A DNA stretch of 64,000 bases, from NCBI GenBank assembly GCA_964036155.1, contig OZ038422.1, positions 47,887,201 through 47,951,200 on the forward strand. The letters run 5' to 3'. This document shows, in pieces, positions 36,260 to 48,128 of the stretch. Position 1 is the first letter of the stretch; each line of letters starts with the position of its first letter. The position numbers were made by a program, and so were the translations under genes. The notes beneath the pieces are model-generated. The model was not told where the DNA came from, searched no databases, and worked only from the letters and a program-made list of their open reading frames with translations. The stretch is from Diploscapter coronatus. Its lineage: Eukaryota; Nematoda; Chromadorea; Rhabditida; Rhabditidae.

Positions 36260-38401
36260 ATGGTAATTTTTATGATATTGTGGAAAAGACGTAACTTTGT
36301 AACCAGGGTCCGGCCGGAGTCGATCGGAGTCAACCCTGCCGGTCCCTATTCATAACGTCATAGCCCATAAGTAAATTTATAGGGCTAAGTGAGGAAAATT
36401 CTTCTTTCATGCTACTTCATAGGTTACGATTTTACGCCTTTTCCAATCTACGTTTTTATTGGTAAATTAAAAATATATATGATTTTAGAAGCTACTCGGC
36501 TTAACAATTTTGGTAATCGTATTTTCTGTCGTTGATTCTCAATTCGGGCCACCTCCAGCCCCGAAAAACGCACAGTCGATCGTCTGCTCGCAGTTCTGCA
36601 GTGGACAGTCCGGGAACGCGCATTGCCGAACTGCAAAAGAGTCAGTTTCCACGTTTTTTTTTCAGGAATTAATAATATTGCACTGACTTTATGCGATAAT
36701 AAACTGTGGTGCAAAATGTTACGGACGCCTATAAATCGGTCGACTTTAGCATGAAAACGGCGTCGCCAGGATTTCTGATGCTGATATAATGAACAAGCAT
36801 CCTCGAAAACCCCTATGTACCAATTTTCAGGGAAATTCGTAAAATACGAACTGTGCAAAATAATCATAAACGATTTTTATGTGGTGCAAAATGTTACGGA
36901 CGATTCAGTTCATAAATTGATATATCCCCTATAACTGAACCAATTCAGCTCAAAATTGGCACAATTATTGGAGTATATATCCATAAGATATCCACCAATT
37001 TTTAGCCGGATTCGAGTTATAATACGAAAGTTATGAATTTTTTCCACCGAGTGTCTCTTAACTATGGAAAATGGCCTAAAATGTTAAGGAAATGACTGAT
37101 TGAAATTCTTCAAAAATTCATAATGTAGAAATGGACGAAGATATCATATAAAATGATATCGATTCTGAAAATACAAACAATTGAGAGTATTTTGAGACCA
37201 AAATTATAATCAGAAACTTCATAACTACCGAGAAACAGTGATCTAAATCTGAAGCATCGTTTTTACTATAGAAAATAGGGCAAATTTGAAGAATTTTTGG
37301 ATAATCTCTTCCTGCATTCCTATAGATTTTTTTCAGGAATAACTATTATCATGTTTTCATAGAGTGATAATGAGGCTATCAGAACATGCAAACAATTCGA
37401 TGGTTTGTTGACTAGATTCGGAGTTATGAATTTTTGAAGAATTTCAATCAGTCATTTCCTTAACATTTTAGGCCATTTTCCATAGTTAAGAGACACTCGG
37501 TGGAAAAAATTCATAACTTTCGTATTATAACTCGAATCCGGCTGAAAATTGGTGGATATCTTATGGATATATACTCCAATAATTGTGCCAATTTTGAGCT
37601 GAATTGGTTCAGTTATAGGGGATATATCAGTTGACGAACTGAATCGTCCGTAACATCTTGCACCAGCCAAAAAGTGATTATCGCAGCCGTGTGTATTGTA
37701 TAATGAGTGGAGTTTTCCGGAAAAGTGATATAATAGTGTTATTTAATGTGGTGAATAATCCTACAAATATTAGAAGTTCTGGAATTCATGTCGTCAACTC
37801 AAAACTTATTTTATAGGCGTCCGTAACATTTTGCACCACAGTTTAAATACAAGGGAAAGGCTATGATAGGTCAAATTTGAATCGATACCGAAGCCACTTG
37901 CAAATCTTAGAACATCATGATGCCATGATACACGACTAAGAAATTGTATAAGGAGAAAGATATCGTATATTATTATCTCTTCCATATTTCCTCTATGCCC
38001 CGCGTCATAATATCGTGTGCTTTAGAAATTACCGATTCGAGATGTTTTATAATTTGACAAATTAGAATAATTAAATGGTTCGCATATTTCAGCTGGTCTG
38101 CTATGGGCAACTCTACTTGCTACGACATGTGTTACGACAAATGTCAGAGGTTGCTGTTCTCTTGCATGAAGGATTATGACCAAACGTAAGAATTATAGTT
38201 CAATATACAACGAAAGCTTTAATAGAAGCCTGGAGGGTTCTATTTTTAATAACTTTTCACAGCGGATCTTCAGATAGAAGAAGCTTCTATAAAAGGCTTT
38301 ACGGTATTAATTGTTGATCCATTCTTCCTAGGTGCTGCATCGGTAACACGCCTCAAAAGACGAGCGACCTGAAATTGAGTGGATGCAAAATGAACGTCTA
38401 A
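36260..38401 (+). CDS. Secreted ten-cysteine protein, tandem copy 1
   Basis: Exons: 36260-36262 (the ATG alone), 36489-36640, 38093-38185, 38332-38401; 105 residues. A signal peptide (KLLGLTILVIVFSVVDSQ) is followed by a Pro-rich linker and a domain with ten cysteines: C-x3-C-x8-C, then NSTCYDMCYDKC, a further Cys, a CC pair and a final SGCK. NST is a potential glycosylation site conserved in copy 2. No known fold or family recognised; the pattern is not the six-cysteine ShK or EGF type. The start codon is exon 1's only coding triplet, immediately before the GTAATT donor, in both copies. Intron 2 (1.45 kb) holds a fold-back transposon; intron 1 a small hAT-like relic. Probably extracellular; role unknown. 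Confidence 0.8.
36304..36348. mobile_element. Possible hAT-like mini-element in intron 1 of copy 1
   Basis: CAGGGTCCGGCCGG at the left and CCTGCCGGTCCCTA at the right are inverted copies; the flanks TTTGTAAC (36296-36303) and TTCATAAC (36349-36356) match at six of eight bases. Copy 2's intron 1 lacks this segment. Only 45 bp, so tentative. Confidence 0.5.
36702..37843. mobile_element. 1.14-kb nested fold-back transposon (TA duplication)
   Basis: Outer ends are exact inverted repeats beginning AACTGTGGTGCAAAATGTTA, flanked by TA (36700-36701 and 37844-37845), the Tc1/mariner pattern. Inside lies a second, larger palindrome: about 240 bases from 36880 are repeated inverted ending near 37670, sharing CCTAAAATGTTAAGGAAATG and ACTATGGAAAATGG. 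The motif GTGCAAAATGTTACGG thus occurs four times. No transposase frame is visible, so it is non-autonomous. Sits in intron 2 of ten-cysteine copy 1; copy 2 has a 105-base intron there. Confidence 0.88.
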
Positions 38402-38762
38402 ATGATTTAAATCTTGATTTTTTCTTTAAATTTAAAATTTGTGTGTTTGTAAATATGATCGCAGTTTACGAGTTCAAATGGCTAGAATATTAATATCATT
38501 GCTCCTCTGAAAGAGTTTGGATTTTTATAAAAGAATAAAAATGGTCGATCCCCCTAATATTTTCGATTATTGAGTGGAAAAAGTAAGACTGGAGCAAAAT
38601 TGAAGCTCACCACCTCCAAATATCCTGCAAATTCAATGGATCTTACGTAAATCTCTCGATTTATTGAAATATCAATCGACGATGTTTTCATTTTGGGCCC
38701 ACACTTCTCCTATCCATTATTACTTGCAAAATGAAAAATCGCCAACAAAAGGTTCGATTTGG

Positions 38763-38769
38763 TATAAAA
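38763..38769 (+). promoter_or_regulatory. TATA box of ten-cysteine gene copy 2
   Basis: TATAAAA followed by TCG as in copy 1; 61 bases before the ATG. Confidence 0.7.
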
Positions 38770-38823
38770 TCGCAACTCGATGGATTTTCGATATTCTAAA
38801 TTCCACCAGTGGCTTCAGGGAAT

Positions 38824-39469
38824 ATGGTAATTTAAATTTATTTTAATTTATAAATAACGACCCTTTTTCATAATACCTCTAATTAATACTCGAAGATCAT
38901 AAAATAACGTTTCCTTTTCAAGCTAATTAATGTCTATCCAAGTTTCAAGATATTTACAATCAATTTAACGTCGATTATAAATAGAAAAATTTAGATTTAT
39001 TTCGATTTTTTCTTAACATATTTTCAGAAGCTCCTTCTTGGCTTAATTTTCATGTTAGCGACTTTCTTCGTGATCGAAGCCGTAGTCAGCGGGGTATGCA
39101 AAAAGTATTGCAGTGGTCAATCGAGTAACGCCAAGTGTAGGACTATGAAAGAGTAAGGAGTTTCATCTTTCTAGTTTTATTAAAATATACCATTCATACC
39201 CGTTCTATTTTTTCGGAATAATTTGCATAATTTCTTGAATTAAAATATTCCATTCAGCTGGTCCCTGATGAAAAACTCGACCTGCTTCGATATGTGCGTG
39301 GACAAATGCGAACAGACGAACAGCGCTTGTATGTCAGGATATGACTTCACGTAATTTTGAAATATTATGCTAATTTAAAAATTTTAAACCCCCTTTCAGA
39401 TGCTGCATAAAGAATGAGCCTCAGAAGACAAGCAAACTAAAGTTGAGCGGATGCAAGAAGAACGTCTAA
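38824..39469 (+). CDS. Secreted ten-cysteine protein, tandem copy 2
   Basis: Exons 38824-38826 (ATG only), 39028-39152, 39258-39350, 39400-39469; 96 residues. Same phases as copy 1, and exons 3 and 4 have identical lengths (93 and 70 bases). Signal peptide KLLLGLIFMLATFFVIEA, then VCKKYCSGQSSNAKC, NSTCFDMCVDKC, a further Cys, TCC and SGCKKNV: all ten cysteines and the NST site kept. It lacks the Pro-rich linker of copy 1. The signal peptide and loop residues differ most while cysteines and exon borders are fixed, as in secreted families under changing selection. Family unrecognised. Confidence 0.82.
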
Positions 39470-40826
39470 ATCTCTTAAATCTCGATTTTTAAAAATTTGT
39501 TTGGCTGAAATCTTAAATATCGATCGCAATTCGAAAGGTCAAGTGGCTTAAAAGTCATATTATTGTTCCCGTGAAAGAATTTTATAATGTTCAAATCGAA
39601 AATAAATTGAATTAAACATGTCGAGGAATCAAAGATAGACACTATTTTCAAGGTCTACCAGTCAAAAGGCATAGCATCTCGCCAAGAAGTTGACATAGGC
39701 CAAACCTAATTGTATCCACTCATTAGTTAGTCTAATACTTGAGCTAACTAACGCGCGTATAACGGTAGGTTTGGCATATTCAAAATTTTCAAGGAACTCT
39801 CACAACAAATGAGTGAAAATTAATGCTAATTCAGGAGAGGAAAAATCAAAATTTATGTTCGCTAATGAGATCAACTTACCTAAAAATATTTAATTATATT
39901 CTATCAAAAATAAATATGTATTCCTACAAATAATAAACGCTACAGTCGCAATTTTTAGATCTCAAAATGAGATCCTAGTAATGTGCAGAGTCGTATATTT
40001 GTTAGACATGTTGAAGATTGTCAAGAAATTCGGATCATATACACTATAAGAAGGTCAAGAGAGGACGAAAGAGGAAGTTTCAATCAATTTATTATTCACA
40101 AATTAACATAAATTGTCAATTTTTACAGATTTGCATTCTTTTTCCCCATTTTGCTCAACTCCCTAGAATTTCGTCAAAACGTGAGCGAAGCAAGTTGTCA
40201 AATGATTATTTTCTTCATTTTTGATTGCCTTTAAATATCATAGGTATGAGAATTTTCGATATAACAATGAAGATTAAAGTATGTTTTAATCCTTCGGGAA
40301 TTAAAAAAAAACAAAACGATAAAATGCGAATTTTCACTGCAAAATTTCACTACTTTATGCGACTGCGCATGCAATGTTTTTCGAGTAATAAACATATAGA
40401 ATTTTATTCAGCATAAAACTTTCGAGAGCTTGTGATGGAAAACTACGTCATTACCAATTGATCGTAAAAATTTGACAAAAGAAGAGTTTATTCGATGAAC
40501 CGGCATGTGAAAATTTCAATGATTATATGAGGCGAGGGTAACAAATTTATTATAATAATCTAAAAATGCGAGAAAAAAATTCGAAATTCAATTGTTTTCC
40601 AATTTAATGGTAAGTTAGCATTAAATGAATATCGGAAATGAGAAATATGACAATTTTATCATCGGTAATGGAAACTGACTAAACTATCATTTCTAAATTT
40701 TCGACTTAATATTTGCTTGGAATACGAATGTTTAAAATTATTGAAAATAGCATTTATGATGATTGGGAAGCGAGTATTTAGTGAGATTGTTTGGGGGGAA
40801 TCACAAATCGAAGATTACTGTAACTT
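39470..40826. other. Intergenic DNA between the ten-cysteine array and the neuropeptide gene
   Basis: AT-rich; contains a 77-base hairpin (39699-39775). Adjacent chance frames at about 40018-40416 have no splice or family support. Confidence 0.5.
39699..39775. repeat. 77-nt imperfect hairpin
   Basis: Left arm starts GCCAAACCTA and ends TTAGTTAG; right arm starts CTAACTAA and ends TAGGTTTGGC. About 24 of 32 positions pair around a 13-base loop. Several mismatches set CA or CT opposite CG, as if a once perfect palindrome had decayed. Could be a transposon relic or a microRNA-like precursor. Confidence 0.5.
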
Positions 40827-41324
40827 TTACCCCAGTCGCATTAGGGCACGTTTTCCGAGTCTGAATGGAGAGCGCTTTCCGAGTCGCATCATCGCTCGCT
40901 TCTCCGCCGGGTATATGAAGGGCCGAGCCAAAGCTGTTGCATCGTAATCGTTCAAGTATCTATCGCCCAGGTTATAAGAGGTCCGTCTAAAATTTTCAAA
41001 TTTAAAATGTTAAAAATGGCGAAAGTTTATCATTCAAATGATATTTTGAAGGTCAAGATCAGACCAGAACTTACTCGTTAACTTCATCTAAGGGCTTATG
41101 CGTATCGTCGGACTTCGCTTTGATATTGTCGAATTCTGGTAGGGGGCCGGTTTCTGAAATTCGACTATTAAAGTTCGAAGTTAAGATCTAGTCCAACCTT
41201 TATTATTCCTGTAGAGCACTTGCATCGCATCGGATTCGCCCAAAATGGCGATGAGGACGATCAGAACGAAGCACAGGTCGATCGGGCCGAAGCCCTTACT
41301 GCTGCTCGTCGTGGGACCCAACAT
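40827..41324 (-). CDS. flp-20: FMRFamide-like neuropeptide precursor, flp-20-like
   Basis: Three exons (41198-41324, 41075-41153, 40827-40986) in one frame, about 121 residues. A hydrophobic signal segment (LCFVLIVLIAILGESDA) follows a short N-terminus. The C-terminus carries three peptides between dibasic sites: KR-AMMRLG-KR, SPFRLG-KR and ALMRLG before the stop; the glycines are amide donors. From memory, C. elegans flp-20 yields AMMRFamide, AVFRMamide and SVFRLamide, short peptides of just this build, which is why I use that symbol. Here all three end RLamide. The ATG is preceded by TTTTTCCAGAAA, a good trans-splice acceptor. Secreted from neurons; receptor not inferable. flp-28-type (VLMRFamide) is a less good alternative. 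Confidence 0.85.
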
Positions 41325-42010
41325 TTTCTGGAAAAATGGAAAATTAATAAATCGATATTTTTATTGATCGTTTTTATAGATTCGACCTATAAAGTTTCAC
41401 CACTAATATGATTGAAATGCAATTAGATCGAGAAAAATTTTGAAACCTATAAAAATGATAATCAGCTAGATTTATTTGTAAATGTACGAAGGATTAAAGC
41501 TATTTGATAGTATTTGAATTCTCTTCAGGCACATAAAACCAGGCGAGTGAAGATATAAATTGGAACCTATGCAGTTTGAAACGTAATTGATCGAAATTTG
41601 GCTTTATTTTCAATGGGCCTTATTTATGAAGTCTAAAATGCATAAGACAAACTCCAATGTCTAGGGCAAATGAATGGTCTCCCACAAATGAGCGTATAAG
41701 GTTTCAGGGAGCGTTCTTGAATCTGTCCCGACTAAATTTAAGTCGAAGAAATTCCGGAAGAATGGGCTTCAAACTCAATGGAAGAATCTAGGCAATTACG
41801 CAATTGACAAAATAGAGGTAGGTAGGCAGGAAATTGGATTGTCAATAAAAATATCGACCCCAGACGTGCCCTAAAATGTCAGACTTAGATTAGGACAAAC
41901 GCCAGAAATGGTCAATTACTTAATTTTTAGGTTATTACACGGAAATGATGATACCTATAGGTAAGTTGCATGTACAAAACTTTGTCATAGCTACGCAGAA
42001 AGACGGAAGC

Positions 42011-42232
42011 CTGTATTTGACGTAATAGCGTAATGACGAAACATAATAGAAATTGATGGAAGCTTGGAAAGGTAAAATATAGCCGTGCAGTCATTAAAAG
42101 AAAGTATGGAAAAAGAAGCCCTACAAGACCCTGCCCTACTCTTACCCTATACTATTTCCCTCATGGGTACGTGTTACCAACCCAAGTTGCCATCAATTCT
42201 ATTGCGCTTCGCCATTACGTCTTTTACAAATT
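42011..42232. mobile_element. Inverted-repeat element, MITE-like
   Basis: A left arm at 42011-42067 (GCGTAATGACG.. AGAAATTGATGGAAGCTTGG) and a right arm at 42182-42232 (CCAAGTTGCCATCAATTC ..CGCCATTACG) are inverted copies with scattered mismatches. The 114-base middle has no convincing gene. No duplication of the target could be settled. Confidence 0.65.
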
Positions 42233-45200
42233 GCCGATTCAATAAAGGTACAGGTACGATTTTCCTGAACCTGTAGGCATTCCTGGTTATTTATTTAGTT
42301 TAAAAGTTAAACGAATATGCCATGTATATCAGAGTGTAAACGAAATATTACTAATTTCGTATGAAGTAGGCTTAAGATGACGATTGTTTGCAAGGTATTG
42401 AACCATTTTCCTGGTAAATCCTGAAGAGAGGGCAAAATATTACTGGATTAAGCATACGAAATTTCTCATTTCGGGTGGGATTTTCTGAAAATTTTGTGAA
42501 GTCAAAGCTTTGCCAGAAAGAAATCAGAAGTCCATTATTTCATCAATTCAAAAGGATTAATTTTTCATCCCTGAGATACTTCAGAACGCTTTAGTCTTTG
42601 TTAGAAAATCATGTGGGGCAATTAGAAGAAAACAGTCATTAAATATTTAGGCACTAAAAATCGAACTTGAATATATTCATTAACAGTTTAAATTATTGCC
42701 AGAGTAAATGAGTCTGAATTTTTTCCTGAAAAATAATCAAAAATGTTTTCGAAAATCACATATGAAAAAGTACTTATTGGAAATGACAAATTCATATTCT
42801 TCCCAGGGCAGAAAAATTATTAACTTTGAGAAAAAATATGATTCTCCGAAATTCTCGAATATTAGTTTGCAAAATATTTTGAGAAATGTTGAAAAGAGTT
42901 GGAATTTTGACAAAATTTTTCCAATTCATAATTATTACAATTCTACAATTATTTATTCTTTTAAATTCAAAATCTTGGGTTTTATTTTGATGACGAGATG
43001 AGCTGTTAAAGAAGGGCTAATCTAAGATTATGGGAAAGCTTAGCGATTACAAAATAAAAATTCTTCCAGATTTTGATAATCGTGAAAAACCCGAACCTTA
43101 TTATTTTCAAAGCAATGCCAAGTTTTAAAAATGATTTAGAAATATTATTTTCCAAAAATTCTAAGAGGCGATGCACGAAAATTTCTAACATTCAACAGAA
43201 AGCATAGTTCAAAATAAATGCACCAAAATGGTGTCCCCTAAATCTAAACAAGCTATATCAAATTCCAGGTAAGCTTTCTGGACGAAATCACATGATTTTT
43301 GCAATTCAAACACCCCAAAATGGGAATTTTTGATCCGGCAAATTTGGTCAGCGGGAAAAAAGTCGCAAATTTGCCGAGTTCGGCATCCATGAATGAGATC
43401 TTCCAAGACTTATTGCGCAAAGACTCATCGTTTTTGTCTGTTCCCCTCTCCTCTTATAGGTCCTCTATCTCTCGCTCTTTTCTGCATCTTCTCTCTATAG
43501 AAATTTCTTTATATCTCGTTTTGTCTGACTCTTTCTCATAAAAGGTAGTTATATTTCGTGTTTTCTGTCTCTTTTTGCATGGAGCAAAAAATATATCGAC
43601 ATTCATAGGTAATAAGACGCAACCATAAAACTATATTTGAGCTTTGAAATAAAAAGTCAAAGGTCCAGTAAACTCAAAAAGTTGAAACTTTTCAGAATTC
43701 TTTATTAGTTTATTTTAAAAAGGAAAAATCGATAAGGGGTGGGGCTAATTTTTTCAAAGTTACAACGATGGCACATGGCTTTATTTCCTTTGTTAAAATA
43801 AAGATATTTTGAAAGTTTAGTTTGATAGATGAGCTTCCTTCAAAAATTCAAAGATAAGGCCAAATATTTCATCGTTTTAGCGGAGGTAATTATTTGAGCC
43901 ATTATTATAAAAAAAGGTATGTATATGTATAAGACGAAATCTTCAAAGTGGTTGTTGAAATATAGAAATAAAGGGAGACGCTTCTTAGCAGGGCTATCCA
44001 AAAGGGATGTGACCTTTCCCAAAAACATGCATACAGGATTATTATGACATCGTCAGTTTAGTGTGCTTAAATATGGAGAGCGGTCTTTATCCATCAAACT
44101 ACGTCGGTATCTACCAAAATCACTCGTGCACTTTATTCAAAAACCATCACAAAAAGCAAAGGCCGAGAATTTGTCCATTTTATGTTTTCCATATTTGTAT
44201 GAATAAAGTAGTGCAATCTATGATTAGGCAAAAGTAGCGCATGTAAATTATGAGATGTATGAGGTAGTGAAGTTGCAAATTCAAGATCTAGACAAAGGTG
44301 GAACAGGTAAGCTAGAGTAGAGTAAGGGATAAAGTAAGGGAGCTAGGGTAGGATAGGGAATATAACCGGTTAAATATATTTGAAAATTTTCATTATAACA
44401 ATAACGATTAGCTTGATTTAAAATTACTATCCAAAAATGTACAAATTCTATTCGTATACTATAATATTATGAATTTTTGAGCTACTTCTATCCCTATTTT
44501 TATCAATTTTCTTTCATTTTTTACAAATTTCAATCCATCTATGCTAAAAATATATTAAATCTTGCTTTGGTGGACAACGACCTATACTCCTTAAATATGC
44601 ACGAATATGACCATATATTGATTTTGGATAGAGAAGTATATATATATATATGGTAGCTTGAAAGATCGCAACTTGTAAATAATATGATGGGTGAAATTTT
44701 CTGTCTCTTCCTATCCTATCCTAATATTACGTGCTATTTCATCACATTGCGAATTTTCTAAATATTCTAATTATATCGATATATAGAGCTACTATAAAAT
44801 AGATTAAAGACGATTTTTTATTCGGCCTGAATAATTTATTCAAGTTGCATCACATAGACGGAAAGTTTATTATTAATTTGCCCACCAAAACTTGACAAAT
44901 ATAGAAGTTTTCGGCAATAAAATTTGTCCACTATAAGTTGAACCTAAATTCGAAACAGATCAGAAATTCTTTATTTCTTTGCGGCTTATATGACTTGTAT
45001 AGGCGCGCACAAGATGAAAAACTAAAATACCATTCAGGTTTTGTCGTCAAAATATGAGTAACTTTATTACCATATTTTTATTTGGCCGAAGAAAAATATT
45101 TGGTTTTGTAAAGTTCACGTAGAGCGCGAGCATTGAATATAATTCAACAATTTAAAATATTTCCAAAGTTATGTAACATAAAATTTTAGAGTGACATAAA

Positions 45201-45634
45201 GTAAGATGCCTCATATTTTAAAATGTAACATTTTTTTATTTAATAACTCTCATATTAATCACCCAAATTCAATATTGCTTTCATTCAATTGGTAAAACTA
45301 TTTTTAAAAAATCTTTGAAACTTACACAATTTCTTAACCAAAATTCCATGACGTCGAACAAATGAGTTCATAGATATCGACGTAACGACCTAGAAAACAG
45401 TTTGATGATTCAGTATTTCATGCAAGAAACTCAAATTCATGAGTTATCAAATAAGATGTTTCAGCTGGTTCTGGAAGGGTATTCTTTAACACCAAGGAAC
45501 AACTAGAGGTCTTAAATACGGGTCAATTTCAAATGCATAAGATCTTTCGGATGCGCTCAGATAGACCAGAATTGTGTTATTTGACAGCCCACAAGAAATA
45601 CATCAATTCGAGTAAATAGTTTCCTGGGAAGATA

Positions 45635-45859
45635 TGCCACAAAATCTAACATAGAAATCCATGGACTTCTATTTTTTGATCCCCAAATTTTCAAACCATC
45701 ATAGCTTCTTATCTAATGATAGCAATCACTCTAAATCAAAACTAAATTCGCTCTATGCACTCTAAAAACACTATAAAACACTTTCTGGGATGATTTGAGT
45801 TGGGTAATGGGTAGTTTGGAAATTTTGGGGAGTGGACTTCTATTTTGGATTTTACGATA
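45635..45859. mobile_element. MITE, copy B of the family at 24146
   Basis: Begins TGCCACAAAATCTAACATAG and ends TTCTATTTTGGATTTTACGATA, with interior blocks (ATCCCCAAATTTTCAAA, TCTAATGATAGCAATCAC, AAATCAAAACTAAA) in the same order as copy A. Longer and more diverged than copy A. Confidence 0.75.
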
Positions 45860-46722
45860 ACTCGAACTATTTTATCAATAGAACTTTGATTAGTAGAATT
45901 AAACATGATAAAATAAATTAAACTGATATGGTATTATGCTATATGTTGAAAAGTATTTCAATAGTCTTAGGTATGATTTTTCTGTGAACAACGAAGATTA
46001 ATTGGACCGAAGAACATCAGAAGAGTAAAATTGGATTCATTAAATGTATTATGCAATATTTTGGAACATAATCAGAAAAGTTTCGATTAATCGATTTTTT
46101 GTTATCAGTGGGGGGATCATTGAAATTTAATTATTTTGGATAGTAAGGTTCCTGACTCGAAGGACCTTAGGAGAATAAGTTTGAATCCTGCGAATATTAC
46201 GTGAAATATTTTGATACGTATTAGTTTTTTTTTCTAAATTATAATTTGGTGTTAGATTCACATCAATATCAGAAATAATTCTTTGTCAATATATTATGAT
46301 TTATTTTGAAACAAGTAGTTTTATGGAAAAGGTTGAGGTGAACAACGATGATAATAATAATAATGAAATTAGGTTTCATCAAACATCAAGCGATTATGTT
46401 TTGGTCTAACAATAAGTCTGTTTGGTCCTTCTCACCTTTGGGAGTTTAAACAATGCTACCTATGATGCAAATCTCTATATTAACATGATTTTTCTCCATT
46501 ACTCAGTGGTAAATTATCTCTAATGTTCGTTATCTTGAGACCGAAGTTAAAAGTATTGCGCATGTTTTAATAAATTCACTAATTAAAATTAACCTTAACT
46601 CGATACGCCCTTTTACCTGAAAATTACGTAACTCCCCATTGCGATTCATTAGAGTTCGCAATTTTCGCAACTAAACATTCTCAGTTAATTAGCATTATAT
46701 ATCGTGCACATTAATATTCAAC

Positions 46723-48128
46723 ATGAAGCTTTCTACTAGAGATGGTTTAAAATTCGAGGTATTGATTTGGATTGATATTTTTACCTGCCTAATCTATCTG
46801 ATGATCATATTTCGACTCTTCACTACGAAGAATAAACATTTGAAGGGACCGTTTTACGCAATATTCCTCAGTACAGGCAAGCTAGGTTTCAGAGAAAAAT
46901 AACTTTCGTAATTCACTTCTCAAGTAATTGAGCAAAAATATTGTTACGAAGAATATTTAATGAGCCAAAACATTTTAGGGATCAGTGATATTATTGCCAT
47001 ATACGCTCAATACTATAAAAGGGAACATCTAACTTTAGACACTAAATTATACCCAAATCAAGCATGGTTAGGACAATTCGCATTATATTTATCATCCGTT
47101 ACCGCTTACACGCATATGATTGGAAACGCGTTTTTATCATTTAATCGATTTACTTCAATCAGAAATCCGTCTTTACAGTCTCAGGTAAATCGTAGATATC
47201 ATAATATTTAAACTGTAATAGAATTATAGAATCCAATATTCATTGAATATTATGTATGCTTTGTAAATTCATATCATATAACATTAAATATGCGATTTAG
47301 TTTAATCTCATGAAGCTAATAATAATTTGAAAGATACTATTTGCAGGCCTGGAACAATAAAAGAGTCATCAGAATTTGCATGTTTCAATGGATATTTTCT
47401 TCAGTAGTTTTTCTGTACGCTTTCGCATCGAACTTTTATACCAAACCCAACCCAGACGGTTCGGTCACTTTCTTAAAATTAGATGCCTGGTGTGAATTGG
47501 TGGGTTTAAGATATCATAATTTCAAATATGAATAAATCAGATAAACCGAATTGTATTCGTTGTTTCTACATTCGGTTTCTGTATCTTAGACGCGACCTTT
47601 AATATCATGACGATATTGAATCTAAGGAAGACAGGGTTCAAATTTAAACGAAATGAATTGGTGTGTTCATTTAGTTATTATATTTAAGATGATGATATTT
47701 TTAGAGACTGGTCTATTATACTTGCTATATAACAGTCTCATATTTGTTAATGTGCATCTCTCAGGTTGGAAGAATAATCGCTCTTTTTATTATCGGAGAT
47801 GTTAGGCTTGATGGTTTTATTGTTGAGCAAGTAAGTTCAAACTTTAACGTAGCGAAATGACACGAATTATCCATAATTCCACTTCAGTTAAGTCATTTCA
47901 ATAAGTTATAATATAATAATTAAACAAACTAATTATTTATATTTTTAGATATTCTGGTTATCAGAATTGCTAAACTGCGCTCCGCCTTTTCTACTTCTAA
48001 CTTTATCCCAAGAAATTCGGAACGACTTGCTTAACATGATCTGGATTCAGAAGCAAAAGAAAAAGCTAACGTCCTCACGAGAAATCAATATTTCTAAACA
48101 ATTACCCATCGCTTGGGGGAGTAAATAA
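46723..48128 (+). CDS. Serpentine receptor, SRV/SRG type, copy A
   Basis: Exons 46723-46876, 46979-47184, 47347-47499, 47541-47660, 47705-47830, 47949-48128 give 312 residues with seven hydrophobic segments. Family marks: FYAIFLSTGISDI after TM1, LSFNRFTSI.NPSLQSQAW at the end of TM3, and TLSQEIRNDL at the end of TM7. These fit the nematode SRV class, with SRG as the near alternative. Intron 1 uses a GC donor (CAG|GCAAGC), the position being fixed by the frame and by copy B's normal GT at the same place. Tandem with copy B 660 bases downstream. Probably a chemosensory GPCR; ligand unknown. Confidence 0.8.

Larger units (their letters stand above)
41325..46722. other. 5.4 kb gene-free region upstream of the neuropeptide and SRV genes
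   Basis: Contains an inverted-repeat element (42011-42232) and MITE copy B (45635-45859), a pyrimidine-rich tract (about 43430-43520) and a purine-rich tract (about 44290-44360). The longest frame (42708-43001) is AT-driven and lacks any recognisable motif. Confidence 0.5.

Noticed and set aside
36448..36867. 139-codon minus-strand open frame
   Set aside because: It is antisense to exon 2 of ten-cysteine copy 1 and runs into the fold-back element; no transposase motif was recognisable.
42568..42575. lin-4 type seed TCCCTGAG
   Set aside because: No complementary arm nearby, so no precursor hairpin.
42708..43001. 97-codon plus-strand frame
   Set aside because: Composition is AT-driven (Lys/Asn/Phe/Ile), with no domain, splice or signal support.
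44260..44267. let-7 family seed TGAGGTAG
   Set aside because: The bases after the seed do not match a let-7 family member and no pairing arm is found within about 100 bases on either side.
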